Positions 1 through 7,340 of a stretch of DNA of 33,820 nucleotides are shown here, piece after piece; the stretch's first letter is position 1, and the number at the start of each line of letters is the position of its first letter. A program made the translations under genes and the position numbers. Under the pieces are notes generated by a model. That model was not told the origin of the DNA, did no database searches, and worked only from the letters and a program-made list of their open reading frames with translations. This DNA comes from Marinibacterium sp. (lineage in GTDB: Bacteria; Pseudomonadota; Alphaproteobacteria; Rhodobacterales; Rhodobacteraceae), in the NCBI GenBank assembly GCA_017643305.1, contig JAEPNQ010000042.1, positions 1 through 33,820 of the forward strand, read 5' to 3'.

Positions 1-2
1 CA

Positions 3-644
3 ATCAGATCGGGCTGCTCAACGGCGAGCGATCTCAACGATCTGCGCCTCGCGATCGGGCGCCAGTCGGCGGCTTTTCAGAACGCGAAAGGCTCTGGCGG
101 CAACTACAGCAAGAGGATGAAGCTGATTGTGCGTTCGCCGGAGGCGGCCGCCATGACGATGGATCAGCTGGAAGCGATCTTTACCGGCCGCAATGGCGAA
201 TCGGTCTGGACGGAAACGCCGACGTCGGACGAGGAAGAGCTCCGGAAGCGTGTCGCTAGCGCGCGACGCAAGGCGAGACGAGCGTCCACAGAAGGAAAGA
301 CACCTCCGGAAGGACAGGAAGACGTCAAGCGGGCGAGTAGCTCATCGGAACGCTTTGTCCGGGATCCCAACGTGATCGCGTTGGTGCTGGAACAGGCCGC
401 GGGATCTTGCGAGGCCTGCGGTAACAAGGCTCCGTTCCAGCGCGACGATGGTGAACCATATCTGGAGGTACACCACGTTCGCCCTCTCGCAGAGGGTGGG
501 CCGGACACCGTCGACAATGCTGTTGCGTGTTGCCCGAACTGCCATCGGCACCTGCATCATGGCTCAGGGCGGGAAACGCTCAGGAGGTCTATTCTAGAGC
601 GCCTGGACAGGCTGAAAGACTGGCCGTTGAGGCCCGTCACCTGA
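3..644 (+). CDS. HNH endonuclease, 5'-truncated by the window edge
   Basis: The frame is open to the left edge (first full codon at 3), so the true start probably lies outside the window; the first in-frame ATG is at 117. The C-terminal part, counted from that ATG, carries an HNH nuclease fold: a CEACG zinc knuckle, then LEVHHVRPL with the catalytic histidine pair, then CCPNCHRHLHHG, which supplies the second CxxC. This is the usual layout of McrA-like and other HNH nucleases that nick or cut DNA using a divalent metal. The middle (about residues 35-75) is charged, low-complexity and probably a linker. The N-terminal domain that would define specificity is mostly missing. It lies on the 3' side of a tRNA-Glu gene next to a plasmid-like small gene, which fits a defence or mobile-island setting. 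The nuclease fold is clear; the biological role is not. Confidence 0.8.
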   Translation: MRSGCSTASDLNDLRLAIGRQSAAFQNAKGSGGNYSKRMKLIVRSPEAAAMTMDQLEAIFTGRNGESVWTETPTSDEEELRKRVASARRKARRASTEGKTPPEGQEDVKRASSSSERFVRDPNVIALVLEQAAGSCEACGNKAPFQRDDGEPYLEVHHVRPLAEGGPDTVDNAVACCPNCHRHLHHGSGRETLRRSILERLDRLKDWPLRPVT

Positions 645-691
645 GGCAAACGGAATGAGGGAGCGACAGAGCCGCTCCCTCGGCGAGGATC

Positions 692-907
692 TCAGCCTTG
701 CGCGGCTTCTTTCTGCCGGGCCGTCCGGACGACGTAGCGGCCGGGCTTGGCAGGGATCATCTCGAGGTCGAGGTTGAAGCCATTGCCGTCGCGATGCGTC
801 CATGCAGCGCCGATGCGGTTCCAGCGGGCATTCTCGCCGTCGCCGGTCACATGGAAGAGGATGTGCGTGGGACGGTTGGCTTTGGTGTTGGTGCTCTTCT
901 GGGTCAT
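692..907 (-). CDS. Small conserved hypothetical protein of plasmid/ICE type (71 aa)
   Basis: A longer in-frame start exists at 997, but the ATG at 907 is preferred because a good ribosome site (AAGGAGAG) lies just upstream and the protein pattern begins there. The N-terminus is polar and Lys/Thr/Asn-rich (MTQKSTNTKANRPTH), followed by a compact beta-rich stretch with WNRIGAAW, a HRDGNGFNL turn and a basic end. Proteins of this size and pattern (N-terminal Thr/Lys tail, 'W-x-x-I-G-x-x-W', 'D-G-x-G-F-N-L') are familiar from conjugative plasmids and integrative elements of alphaproteobacteria, where they are annotated as hypothetical. That family link is from memory and was not searched. It is convergent with the HNH gene (47 bases between stops). 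No function is proposed. Confidence 0.7.
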   Translation of the reverse strand: MTQKSTNTKANRPTHILFHVTGDGENARWNRIGAAWTHRDGNGFNLDLEMIPAKPGRYVVRTARQKEAAQG

Positions 908-1494
908 GGTATCTCTCCTTGTCTTGCAGCCGCGCCCATCGCGGCCTTGATGGAGACACTCATTCAGGAAGCGCACAGGCGGCTTCTCAGGGGTCACACG
1001 GTCGGCGTGCCGATTGGTGCGGGCAGCCCCTAGTTATCGGAGCGCTCCAGGCTCTTTGCCCACTAGCGCACGCAATGACGGACTCAGCAGCGGGGGTTTT
1101 CCACATGCAAGTCGCAGAGCTTGTTGATAATTTTATTTTCAATAAGGTAATTTTTGCGCAATATTATTACGAACGTGTCTGCTGCGGATAAACCTTGTCC
1201 GGGAATCATTTATCGTTGCGGGCAGGATGGCAGAACATATCGGAGTAAGTCCGGGCAATGACCCAGTCGCTTAAGGCGCCTAGAGCGTCGGAGAGGTACT
1301 CCAGATGGTGGAGCAGGCTAAGAACCAAGGACGGTGCCGCCTCAGCGGTTGCAAACTGGATGCTGCCATGGTGTGGCTTTCCGAGCGTCACTCCTAGGCG
1401 CTTCCAAGCACTTCCTGCGATGCCGGGTATGTTGGCGGGTGGCTAAAATCGCTTTAAGATTTTCCCTTTAAAACCAGTACTTTGCGGGGAAAGG
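908..1494. other. Gene-poor stretch between small island gene and tRNA-Glu
   Basis: No gene is well supported here. Short open frames exist on both strands, including one on the minus strand (1206-1391, GTG start, 61 codons, Leu-rich end), but none has a recognisable domain or a convincingly spaced ribosome site. A strongly AT-rich patch lies at about 1119-1180, in sharp contrast with the surrounding GC-rich DNA, and a second AT-rich patch lies at about 1440-1480 next to the tRNA. This composition suits the border of an integrated element. Confidence 0.5.
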
Positions 1495-1569
1495 TGGCAG
1501 CCCGTAGGGGAATCGAACCCCTCTTTCCAGGTTGAAAACCTGGCGTCCTAACCGATAGACGAACGGGCC
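1495..1569 (-). tRNA. tRNA-Glu (anticodon UUC), CCA encoded
   Basis: Read on the minus strand, the sequence folds as a full cloverleaf. The acceptor arms GGCCCGT and ACGGGCT pair over seven positions (position 1-72 is G-U). The anticodon stem CCAGG/CCTGG encloses the loop TTTTCAA with anticodon TTC. The T arm is AGGGG-TTCGATT-CCCCT. The discriminator is G and CCA is encoded at the 3' end. The 3' end faces the island at lower coordinates, making this a plausible integration site for the element of which 1-1494 would be one edge. Confidence 0.96.
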
Positions 1570-1671
1570 ATGGCCTTGCGTGAGGTGCCTTTTAGGCAAG
1601 CGCGCCAGCCGGTGCAAGTGGAAAAATTGCGTCTTTCGGTGCTTTCTTTGCGGGCCGTCCTTACGGGGATT

Positions 1672-3432
1672 TCAGCGGGCCTCCGCGGCGTCTTCCAGCC
1701 TCAATTGCGGGGTTTGGCGGCCGCGCCAGGTGTTGATATCCAGCCGACCGGCAAGGTGAAATCGTGCGCCGCCGGGGTCCGACAGGCGCGGGCCCAGCGG
1801 CGAATCGAAGGCGCCAAAGGCGATGGCGTCGAGCCGGCCACGCATGCCGTCCGACAGGCTGAGCTTGAGGTGGCTTTCACCAACGCGCCGGGCGTGGGTG
1901 ATTTCCATATCCGGCAGGGCAAAGCGCGGGGCAGGGGCGCCTGCGCCAAAGGGACCGGCCTGTTCGACGGCTTCGATCAGTTCCACGGTGACTGCGCCGG
2001 GCATCAGCACGCCGTCCACATGCAATTCGCGCGGCCCGCCCGCGCCTGCGCCCTGCCGCGCAAGCAGGTCGCCCAACCGGGCCATGGCATCGTCCAACTG
2101 GTCGCGTGCCACGGTCAGGCCCGCAGCCATGCGGTGCCCGCCGCCCTTCAGCAGAAGGCCCTCCACCGCCAGGCGCTGGATTGATGCGCCCAGATCCACG
2201 CCACTGATGGATCGGCCCGAGCCTTTGCCTTCTTCCCCGTCCAACCCGATGACAACAGCGGGGCGGCCCGTTGCTTCCTTCAGGCGCGAGGCGACAATGC
2301 CCACCACGCCGGGATGCCAGCCTTCACCTGCAGCCCAGACCAGCGGGCCGTCCAGCCCGCGCGTTTCGGCCTGCGCCATCGCGGCAGCGCGCACGGCTTC
2401 CTCGATCTCGCGGCGTTCAGTGTTCAACTGGTCCAGCCGTTCGGCCATCGCTGCGGCTTCGGGCAGGCTGTCGGTTGCCAGCAGACGTGCGCCCAGATCG
2501 GCCTTGCCGATGCGACCGCCCGCATTCACCCGTGGGCCCAGCAGGAAGCCCAAATGGTACGCTGCAGGCGCCGTGTCGAGGCGGGCGACATCCGCCAGCG
2601 CCACCAGCCCGGGGCGGTCGCGGAACCCCATTACCTTAAGCCCCTGCCGCACCAGTGCACGGTTGGCGGCCACCAGCGGGGCCACATCGGCCACGGTGGC
2701 CAGTGCCACCAGATCAAGCATCGCCATCAGGTCGGGGCTGTCGCGCCCGGCCTCGCGCATCTGACGCCGCGCTTCGACCAGCAGCAGGAACACGACACCG
2801 GCGGCGCAGAGATATCCCAGGCTGCCGTCCTCGTCCTGCCGATTCGGGTTCACCACGGCCAGCGCCGGGGGCAGGGTTTTGCCGCCCAGGTGATGGTCCA
2901 GCACCACCACATCCGCGCCTTGCGCGGCGGCAATCGGATCGTGGCTGAGCGTGCCACAATCGACGCAGATGATAAGGTCATGCTGGTCCGCCAGCCCCTG
3001 CATGGCGGGCACGTTGGGCCCGTAGCCTTCGTCGATCCGGTCGGGCACATAGAGGGTGGCGCTACAGCCCAACTGCCGGAGCCACGTAAGCAGCAACGCG
3101 GCGGAGCTGCCGCCATCGACGTCGTAATCGGCAAACACCGCGATCCTTTCGCGCGCGGCAACGGCGGCCACTAGCCGGGCTGCGGCGGGCTCCATATCCT
3201 TCAGGCTACGGGGATCGGGCAGTAGGTCGCGCAGCTGCGGGGTCAGAAAGGCACGCGCATCTCCGGCCTCTATGCCCCGCGCGGCCAGCACGGCGCAAAC
3301 GGCGGCGGGCAGTCCGGTGCGCTGGACCAGATTTTCGGCATCCCGCTCCCGCTCCATCCCCGGTCCGGCCCAGCGGCGTCCGGTCAGGGACTGTTCGACA
3401 CCCAGGAAGGCGGGGGGCAAGGGGGGGCTCAT
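1672..3432 (-). CDS. recJ: Single-stranded-DNA-specific exonuclease RecJ
   Basis: RecJ degrades single-stranded DNA 5' to 3' in recombination and mismatch or base-excision repair; it is cytoplasmic and Mn/Mg dependent. The 586 residues match the family length. The DHH-superfamily motifs are in order: DYDVDGGSS (102-110, motif I), VDCG (157-160), and LDHHLGG with the signature DHH at 179-181. A DHHA1-type part follows, with a conserved GGGHRMAAG near residue 440, then the C-terminal OB domain ending in PQLRLEDA. The ATG at 3432 has a weak ribosome site; the Met at residue 26 is an alternative start. The same strand carries glpX and hom upstream, an order I recall from other Rhodobacterales, but here two cytochrome genes on the opposite strand separate recJ from glpX. 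Confidence 0.95.
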   Translation of the reverse strand: MSPPLPPAFLGVEQSLTGRRWAGPGMERERDAENLVQRTGLPAAVCAVLAARGIEAGDARAFLTPQLRDLLPDPRSLKDMEPAAARLVAAVAARERIAVFADYDVDGGSSAALLLTWLRQLGCSATLYVPDRIDEGYGPNVPAMQGLADQHDLIICVDCGTLSHDPIAAAQGADVVVLDHHLGGKTLPPALAVVNPNRQDEDGSLGYLCAAGVVFLLLVEARRQMREAGRDSPDLMAMLDLVALATVADVAPLVAANRALVRQGLKVMGFRDRPGLVALADVARLDTAPAAYHLGFLLGPRVNAGGRIGKADLGARLLATDSLPEAAAMAERLDQLNTERREIEEAVRAAAMAQAETRGLDGPLVWAAGEGWHPGVVGIVASRLKEATGRPAVVIGLDGEEGKGSGRSISGVDLGASIQRLAVEGLLLKGGGHRMAAGLTVARDQLDDAMARLGDLLARQGAGAGGPRELHVDGVLMPGAVTVELIEAVEQAGPFGAGAPAPRFALPDMEITHARRVGESHLKLSLSDGMRGRLDAIAFGAFDSPLGPRLSDPGGARFHLAGRLDINTWRGRQTPQLRLEDAAEAR

Positions 3433-3576
3433 GTCACTCGGTATCCGTCGCAGCGTGGTCTTGTTGTCCTACTGTAGGTCGCCGGTTTTGTCAGGCCCCC
3501 CGGCTGTTGAGGATTTCAGCCTTGACCTTTCGACTGGCGGAATCCCTGGGCTGGCCATATCGGAACCGGAGGTCCC

Positions 3577-3871
3577 GTGAAGCCCATTGTTCCAATTGCC
3601 GCAGTCCTTTGCCTTGCGGCTGTAATCGGCGCATCATCGGCAGTGTTCGGCCCTGCGGCGGAAGAAACACATACCGCTGTTTCGCCTGAGGGCGATGCCC
3701 TGGTCGGAGTCGTGTTGCCCAACACCCTTTCAATTAGAAGTCAATCGTGGGGTGCGGGCGCACCATTGGCAGTTCGGCGACATGCCGCCTGTCTCGGGTC
3801 TGACACGCATGGATGTGACCTCCATCACGACATTTATTCGTGAAATCCAGCGCGCGAATGTTATCTCATGA
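3577..3871 (+). pseudogene. Cytochrome c pseudogene, haem-binding region deleted
   Basis: The 5' half starts at a GTG behind a good ribosome site (CGGAGG) and encodes a signal-anchor-like N-terminus (MKPIVPIAAVLCLAAVIGA), then a spacer ending near VVLPNTLSIRSQ. From about 3750 the sense continues in another frame: GVRAHHWQFGDMPPV, then GLTRMDV and FIREIQRAN, with a stop at 3869-3871. That second part matches the C-terminal end of small Rhodobacterales class I cytochromes c, including the Met of GDMPPV that would be the sixth haem ligand. The CxxCH haem-attachment segment expected between the two halves (roughly 45 residues by comparison with the family pattern) is absent. An internal deletion plus frame change is the simplest reading. 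Read straight through, the frame ends at 3843 as an 88-residue protein with a nonsense tail. Confidence 0.75.
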
Positions 3872-3908
3872 TGGAATCGGACGGTGCAGTTCCAACCAGG
3901 GAAATGTT

Positions 3909-4340
3909 ATGAAAAAAGCACTTACAGCGGCTCTCGCAGGGGCCATGGTTTTGGCCACAGCAGCGCTTGCGCATCAGGGCGTGCAAAATGTGGCTGTGAT
4001 GGCGCGAATGGATGGGATGTCGGCCATTGGCGCGAACATGAAAACGCTTGGGGCCATGGCCAAGGGACAAATTGCCTTTGACGCGGGCCAGGCCAACGAA
4101 GCGGTCGCGGAGGAGGCCGCGCGCATCCCATCCTTATTCGAGGCGCAGGAAACCGATCCCAAATCCGAAGCCCTGCCTGTGATCTGGTCAGAGTTCGATC
4201 GCTTCATCGCCATCGCAGACGATCTGGAGGCAGCAGCCACCGCGACAGCGGGTGCGCTGAACGGGCCCGAAGACCTTGGTCCGGCTTTGAAAGCGATCGG
4301 TGGCCAGTGCAGCGCCTGCCACAAGGCTTATCGTGAATGA
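3909..4340 (+). CDS. Cytochrome c' (periplasmic class II c-type cytochrome)
   Basis: This is a predicted 143-residue secreted protein. Residues 1-21 form a signal peptide (KK, hydrophobic core, cleavage after ALA), and the C-terminus has the haem attachment site CSACH (134-138) followed by KAYRE, the usual position and context for cytochrome c'. The mature part of about 120 residues fits the four-helix-bundle fold. Family members bind NO or take part in periplasmic electron transfer; the physiological role here is not shown. The ATG at 3909 is chosen because it follows AGGGAAA and begins the signal peptide; the longer frame from 3840 would overlap the preceding pseudogene and mask the signal. 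With that pseudogene it forms a plus-strand insertion between glpX and recJ. Confidence 0.9.
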   Translation: MKKALTAALAGAMVLATAALAHQGVQNVAVMARMDGMSAIGANMKTLGAMAKGQIAFDAGQANEAVAEEAARIPSLFEAQETDPKSEALPVIWSEFDRFIAIADDLEAAATATAGALNGPEDLGPALKAIGGQCSACHKAYRE

Positions 4341-4358
4341 CGCGGAGGCTTCGTCTTG

Positions 4359-4378
4359 GGGAAATACCCACATTTCCC
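4359..4378. repeat. Short perfect stem-loop after cytochrome c'
   Basis: GGGAAAT, a six-base loop, then ATTTCCC form a perfect 7-bp stem, 18 bases after the cytochrome c' stop. No T-run follows, so it is not a classical intrinsic terminator; it may stabilise the 3' end of the message. Confidence 0.5.
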
Positions 4379-4390
4379 AACGCTACAAAT

Positions 4391-4440
4391 GTCTGGGACA
4401 AAACCGAGATTACTTGGTGAATAGTCTTGTTTTGTCAGAC
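4391..4440. repeat. Inverted repeat overlapping the glpX stop codon
   Basis: The left arm GTCTGGGACAAAAC (4391-4404) and right arm GTTTTGTCAGAC (4429-4440) are complementary over 12 bases with a two-base bulge and a 24-base loop. The right arm contains the glpX stop codon (4435-4437). The two flanking genes converge here, so a shared 3'-end structure is a reasonable guess. No strong T-run follows on either strand. Confidence 0.45.
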
Positions 4441-5397
4441 GGCAGGCGTGCGATAGGACATGGTCCGGACAGAGCCAGTCTTTGACCGCATCAGCAGGGT
4501 GGTGGTCTCCAGCCAACCGGGCTCGCGCCGAATGCCGGGCAGCAGGGTGCCGCCGGTCACGCCGGTCGCCGCAAAGATCACGTCCTGCGTAACCAGCTCG
4601 TCCCGACGGTAGGTCCGGTCCAGATCTGTGACGCCTGCCTTGTCTGCGCGGCGGCGTTCGTCGTCGTTGCGGAAAAGCAATCGGCCTTCGAACTGCCCTC
4701 CCATGCATTTCAGAGCAGCGGCAGCCAGAACGCCTTCGGGGGCGCCACCGGTGCCCATATACATATCGATCCCAGTCTTTTCCGGCTCGGCGCAATGCAT
4801 CACACCCGCCACGTCGCCATCTGTGATCAGGCGGATCGATGCGCCGGTAGAACGGACTTCGGCAATCACATCTTCATGTCGGGGGCGCTCCAAGACGCAG
4901 ACCGTGATGTCTGACGGCGCGCAGCCGCGTTCCGTTGCCAGGGCAGACACGCGCGTAGCGGGCGGCATGTCCAGTGTGACCAGCCCCTCGGGATAGCCCG
5001 GCCCAATGGCAATCTTGTCCATATAGACATCCGGCGCGTGCAGCATGGATCCGCGCGGGCCCATGGCGATCACGGTCAGCGCGTTTGGCATGTCCTTGGC
5101 GGTCAGCGTGGTGCCTTCCAGCGGGTCCAATGCGATGTCCACGCCGGGGCCGTTTCCAGTGCCTACCTCTTCCCCGATATACAGCATCGGGGCTTCGTCG
5201 CGTTCCCCTTCGCCAATCACCACGACGCCTGCGATGTCGAGCAGGTTCAGCTGTTCGCGCATGGCATTGACGGCGGCCTGGTCCGCGGCTTTCTCATCAC
5301 CGCGTCCGACCCAGTTGGCTGAAGCCAGAGCGGCCTGTTCGGCCACACGGGCCAGGCCCAGAGAAAGCATACGGTCATGAAATTCGAGGGCGGCCAT
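4435..5397 (-). CDS. glpX: Class II fructose-1,6-bisphosphatase (GlpX)
   Basis: It hydrolyses fructose-1,6-bisphosphate to fructose-6-phosphate in gluconeogenesis and the Calvin cycle, in the cytoplasm. The 320 residues match the GlpX family. Visible motifs are GRGDEKAADQAA (31-42), IGEGERDEAPML (61-72) and DPLEGTT (91-97), which supply the metal-binding acidic residues of this Li-sensitive phosphatase fold; GTGGAPEG lies in the second half. The start at 5397 (MAALEF) is preferred over an in-frame ATG at 5430 because AAAGGAGC lies directly upstream of it and nothing comparable precedes the longer form. It follows hom on the same strand after a 225-base gap and is probably transcribed in the same direction from its own or a shared promoter. 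Confidence 0.96.
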   Translation of the reverse strand: MAALEFHDRMLSLGLARVAEQAALASANWVGRGDEKAADQAAVNAMREQLNLLDIAGVVVIGEGERDEAPMLYIGEEVGTGNGPGVDIALDPLEGTTLTAKDMPNALTVIAMGPRGSMLHAPDVYMDKIAIGPGYPEGLVTLDMPPATRVSALATERGCAPSDITVCVLERPRHEDVIAEVRSTGASIRLITDGDVAGVMHCAEPEKTGIDMYMGTGGAPEGVLAAAALKCMGGQFEGRLLFRNDDERRRADKAGVTDLDRTYRRDELVTQDVIFAATGVTGGTLLPGIRREPGWLETTTLLMRSKTGSVRTMSYRTPAV

Positions 5398-5622
5398 ATT
5401 GGGCTCCTTTGGCGAAAATTGGTTTGTCATGTCGTAGACGGCGGGAGCAGATCGGGCAACCGGTAACTGCTTGCCAGAACCCGCATGCCGGCGCGTGGCG
5501 TATCGCTGCGGATCGGACAGTCAGTCTGCGGAGGTTGGTGCCATGTAGGAGCAAATGATCCCGTTCCTGTCCTTGTCCCCGTTGGCGGGATCCTCGAGCT
5601 CAGCTTCCTGCTTTGGTGTGGC

Positions 5623-6909
5623 TCAGACTTCCTCGATCCGCAGCGCCACCGGAGAGGACGCGACGACTTCGGTGTCTTCCATCGCGGCTAGCGCTTCGGT
5701 CAGGGCGTCACTGGTGGTTTTGTGCGTCACGATCAGCACGGGGGCTTCCGGTTCGGAATGGCTGTATTGGCGCATGCGGTTGATGGAAATGCCCGAGGTG
5801 CCGAGGATCGTGGCAATCTGCGCCAGCGCGCCGGGGCGATCCTGCAGCCTCATGCGCAGGTAGTAGGGAGCTGGAAGGGACGTGGGGGCAGCAGGCGCTG
5901 GCTCCAGGCTGGTTGCAGGTTGGCCAAATGTTGGCAGTCGGAAACCCCGCGCCAGGTCACAGACATCGCCCATTACGGCGCTGGCGGTAGGTCCTTCGCC
6001 CGCGCCGGGGCCGCGCAAGACGACCTGTTCCACCGCGTCGCCTTCGATCACCACCATGTTTGTACCGCCTTCGAGCTGCCCCAGGGGTGAGGTTGCAGGC
6101 ACCAGGCACGGCGTCATGCGCTGTTCCAGCCCGCGGGCTGTGCGTTGCGCGACGCCCAGCAGCTTGATGCAGAAACCCATGTCAGCGGCCTGGCGGATGT
6201 CGTCGATCGAAACCTTGTCGATGCCGTCCAGCGTTATGCCGTCGAAATTTGGCTGGGTGCCAAAGGCGATAGCGGCCAGCAGGGCCAGCTTGTGGCCTGC
6301 ATCAATGCCGCCGATGTCCAGTGTCGGGTCCGCCTCCACATAGCCCAGCCCGTCGGCTTCAGCGAAGGCTTCGTCATAGGTCAGCCCCGCCTTTTCCATG
6401 CGCGTCAGGATATAGTTGCAGGTGCCGTTCATCACGCCCATCACGCGGGTGACCTGATTGGCGGCCAGACCTTCGGTCAGCGCCTTGATCACCGGGATAC
6501 CGGCCGCAACCGCTGCTTCGAACCGGATCACCCGGCCTGCGGCCTCGGCCTTTTCAGCCAGGGCCTGGCCGTGTATCGCCAGCAGTGCCTTGTTGGCTGT
6601 GACCACGTCCTTGCCTGCGGCCAACGCGGCCTCGGTCGCTTGTTTGGCGGGGCCTTCGCTGCCGCCCATCACCTCGACAAACACATCGATGTCTTCGTGC
6701 ACGGCCAGATCCACTGGGTCGTCGCACCAGGCATAGCCGGTCAGGCCCACGCCCCGGTCCTTGCTGCGGTCACGTGCAGACACGGCCGTGATCTCTACGG
6801 GCCGTCCGCAGCGGGCTTCCAGCAGCTCCGCATGGGTTTTCACGATCCGTACGACGCCAACGCCGACGGTTCCCAGTCCCGCAATGCCCAGACGCAGTGG
6901 CGCGCTCAT
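5623..6909 (-). CDS. hom: Homoserine dehydrogenase with C-terminal ACT domain
   Basis: It reduces aspartate-semialdehyde to homoserine with NAD(P)H, the branch point to threonine, methionine and isoleucine. The 428 residues begin with the Rossmann fingerprint GIAGLGTVG (8-16). The middle shows VTANKALLA and the dimerisation/catalytic region with MNGTCNYILTRM and EADPTLDIGGIDA, typical of the family. Residues from about 350 on form an ACT domain (RMRLQDRPGALAQIATILG), which in relatives binds an amino acid such as threonine for feedback control. AAGGA lies upstream of the ATG. A small lipoprotein gene precedes it on the same strand with 70 bases between, and glpX follows. Confidence 0.97.
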   Translation of the reverse strand: MSAPLRLGIAGLGTVGVGVVRIVKTHAELLEARCGRPVEITAVSARDRSKDRGVGLTGYAWCDDPVDLAVHEDIDVFVEVMGGSEGPAKQATEAALAAGKDVVTANKALLAIHGQALAEKAEAAGRVIRFEAAVAAGIPVIKALTEGLAANQVTRVMGVMNGTCNYILTRMEKAGLTYDEAFAEADGLGYVEADPTLDIGGIDAGHKLALLAAIAFGTQPNFDGITLDGIDKVSIDDIRQAADMGFCIKLLGVAQRTARGLEQRMTPCLVPATSPLGQLEGGTNMVVIEGDAVEQVVLRGPGAGEGPTASAVMGDVCDLARGFRLPTFGQPATSLEPAPAAPTSLPAPYYLRMRLQDRPGALAQIATILGTSGISINRMRQYSHSEPEAPVLIVTHKTTSDALTEALAAMEDTEVVASSPVALRIEEV

Positions 6910-6979
6910 CCGGTGGTTCCTTCCTTCGATGATGTTGGGACCCTCGTAGCGGCTTCACTTGGGGGGCGCAATGCAGCCG

Positions 6980-7261
6980 TCAGGGTTGCACGCCATCTGA
7001 CATGCGTGCCCGCGTATTCGGATCAACGACTGGGCGGTTCAATTCACCCGCCTTGCGCCGCAGCCGGCTGGCGCGCGCGGTCAGTTCATCCTCCAGGTCC
7101 TCTGCCGCCTCGCCCGGGGGCAAACCGGCCTGCACGCCGTCCAGTGAAACCAGTTCAGGATAGTCCGACGCATCCACCCAGTCCGGCACAGCACTGCCCA
7201 GCTCAGGCACATCAATGCAGCCGGGCAGGCACAGGCAGGCAAGAAAGGTCAGGCGCAGCAT
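6980..7261 (-). CDS. Small predicted lipoprotein (93 aa), function unknown
   Basis: The N-terminus is a lipoprotein signal: MLRLTFLACLCLPGC with the lipobox LPGC, so Cys15 would be lipidated and the protein anchored to a membrane facing the periplasm. The remaining 78 residues are acidic in the middle (GEAAEDLEDELTARASRLRRK), compatible with a helix, and end without a recognised domain. No clear ribosome site precedes the ATG. It lies directly upstream of hom on the same strand and is divergent from the TetR gene, with the candidate TetR operator in the shared intergenic region, so it may be under the same control. I do not recognise the family. Confidence 0.7.
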   Translation of the reverse strand: MLRLTFLACLCLPGCIDVPELGSAVPDWVDASDYPELVSLDGVQAGLPPGEAAEDLEDELTARASRLRRKAGELNRPVVDPNTRARMSDGVQP

Positions 7262-7307
7262 GGCACCGGCATGCCCTGTTTTTTTGTGCGCGGCAAGTCC
7301 AGGCTTC

Positions 7308-7329
7308 TATCTGAACGACTGTTCATATA
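7308..7329. promoter_or_regulatory. Palindromic candidate operator of the TetR regulator
   Basis: TATCTGAAC, four bases (GACT), then GTTCATATA form nine-base arms with a single mismatch. The site ends 11 bases before the TetR start codon. TATAAG at 7326-7331 overlaps its right edge and resembles a -10 element. A repressor bound here would block that promoter, which fits autoregulation, and the site is placed to act on the divergent lipoprotein gene too. Confidence 0.65.
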
Positions 7330-7340
7330 AGCTGTTGTGA

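Noticed and set aside
1206-1391. Minus-strand 61-codon frame (GTG start) with a Leu-rich end in the island edge
   Set aside because: GGAG directly abuts the GTG with no spacing, no domain is recognised, and the upstream frame ends at a stop within 30 codons. Left as part of the gene-poor stretch.
1570-2764. Plus-strand long open frames opposite recJ
   Set aside because: They are GC-rich antisense shadows with Arg/Ala/Pro/Ser-biased translations; recJ motifs on the other strand are unambiguous.
6145-7314. 389-codon plus-strand open frame across hom and the lipoprotein gene
   Set aside because: It is antisense to hom, whose Rossmann and ACT motifs are clear, and its translation shows no domain.
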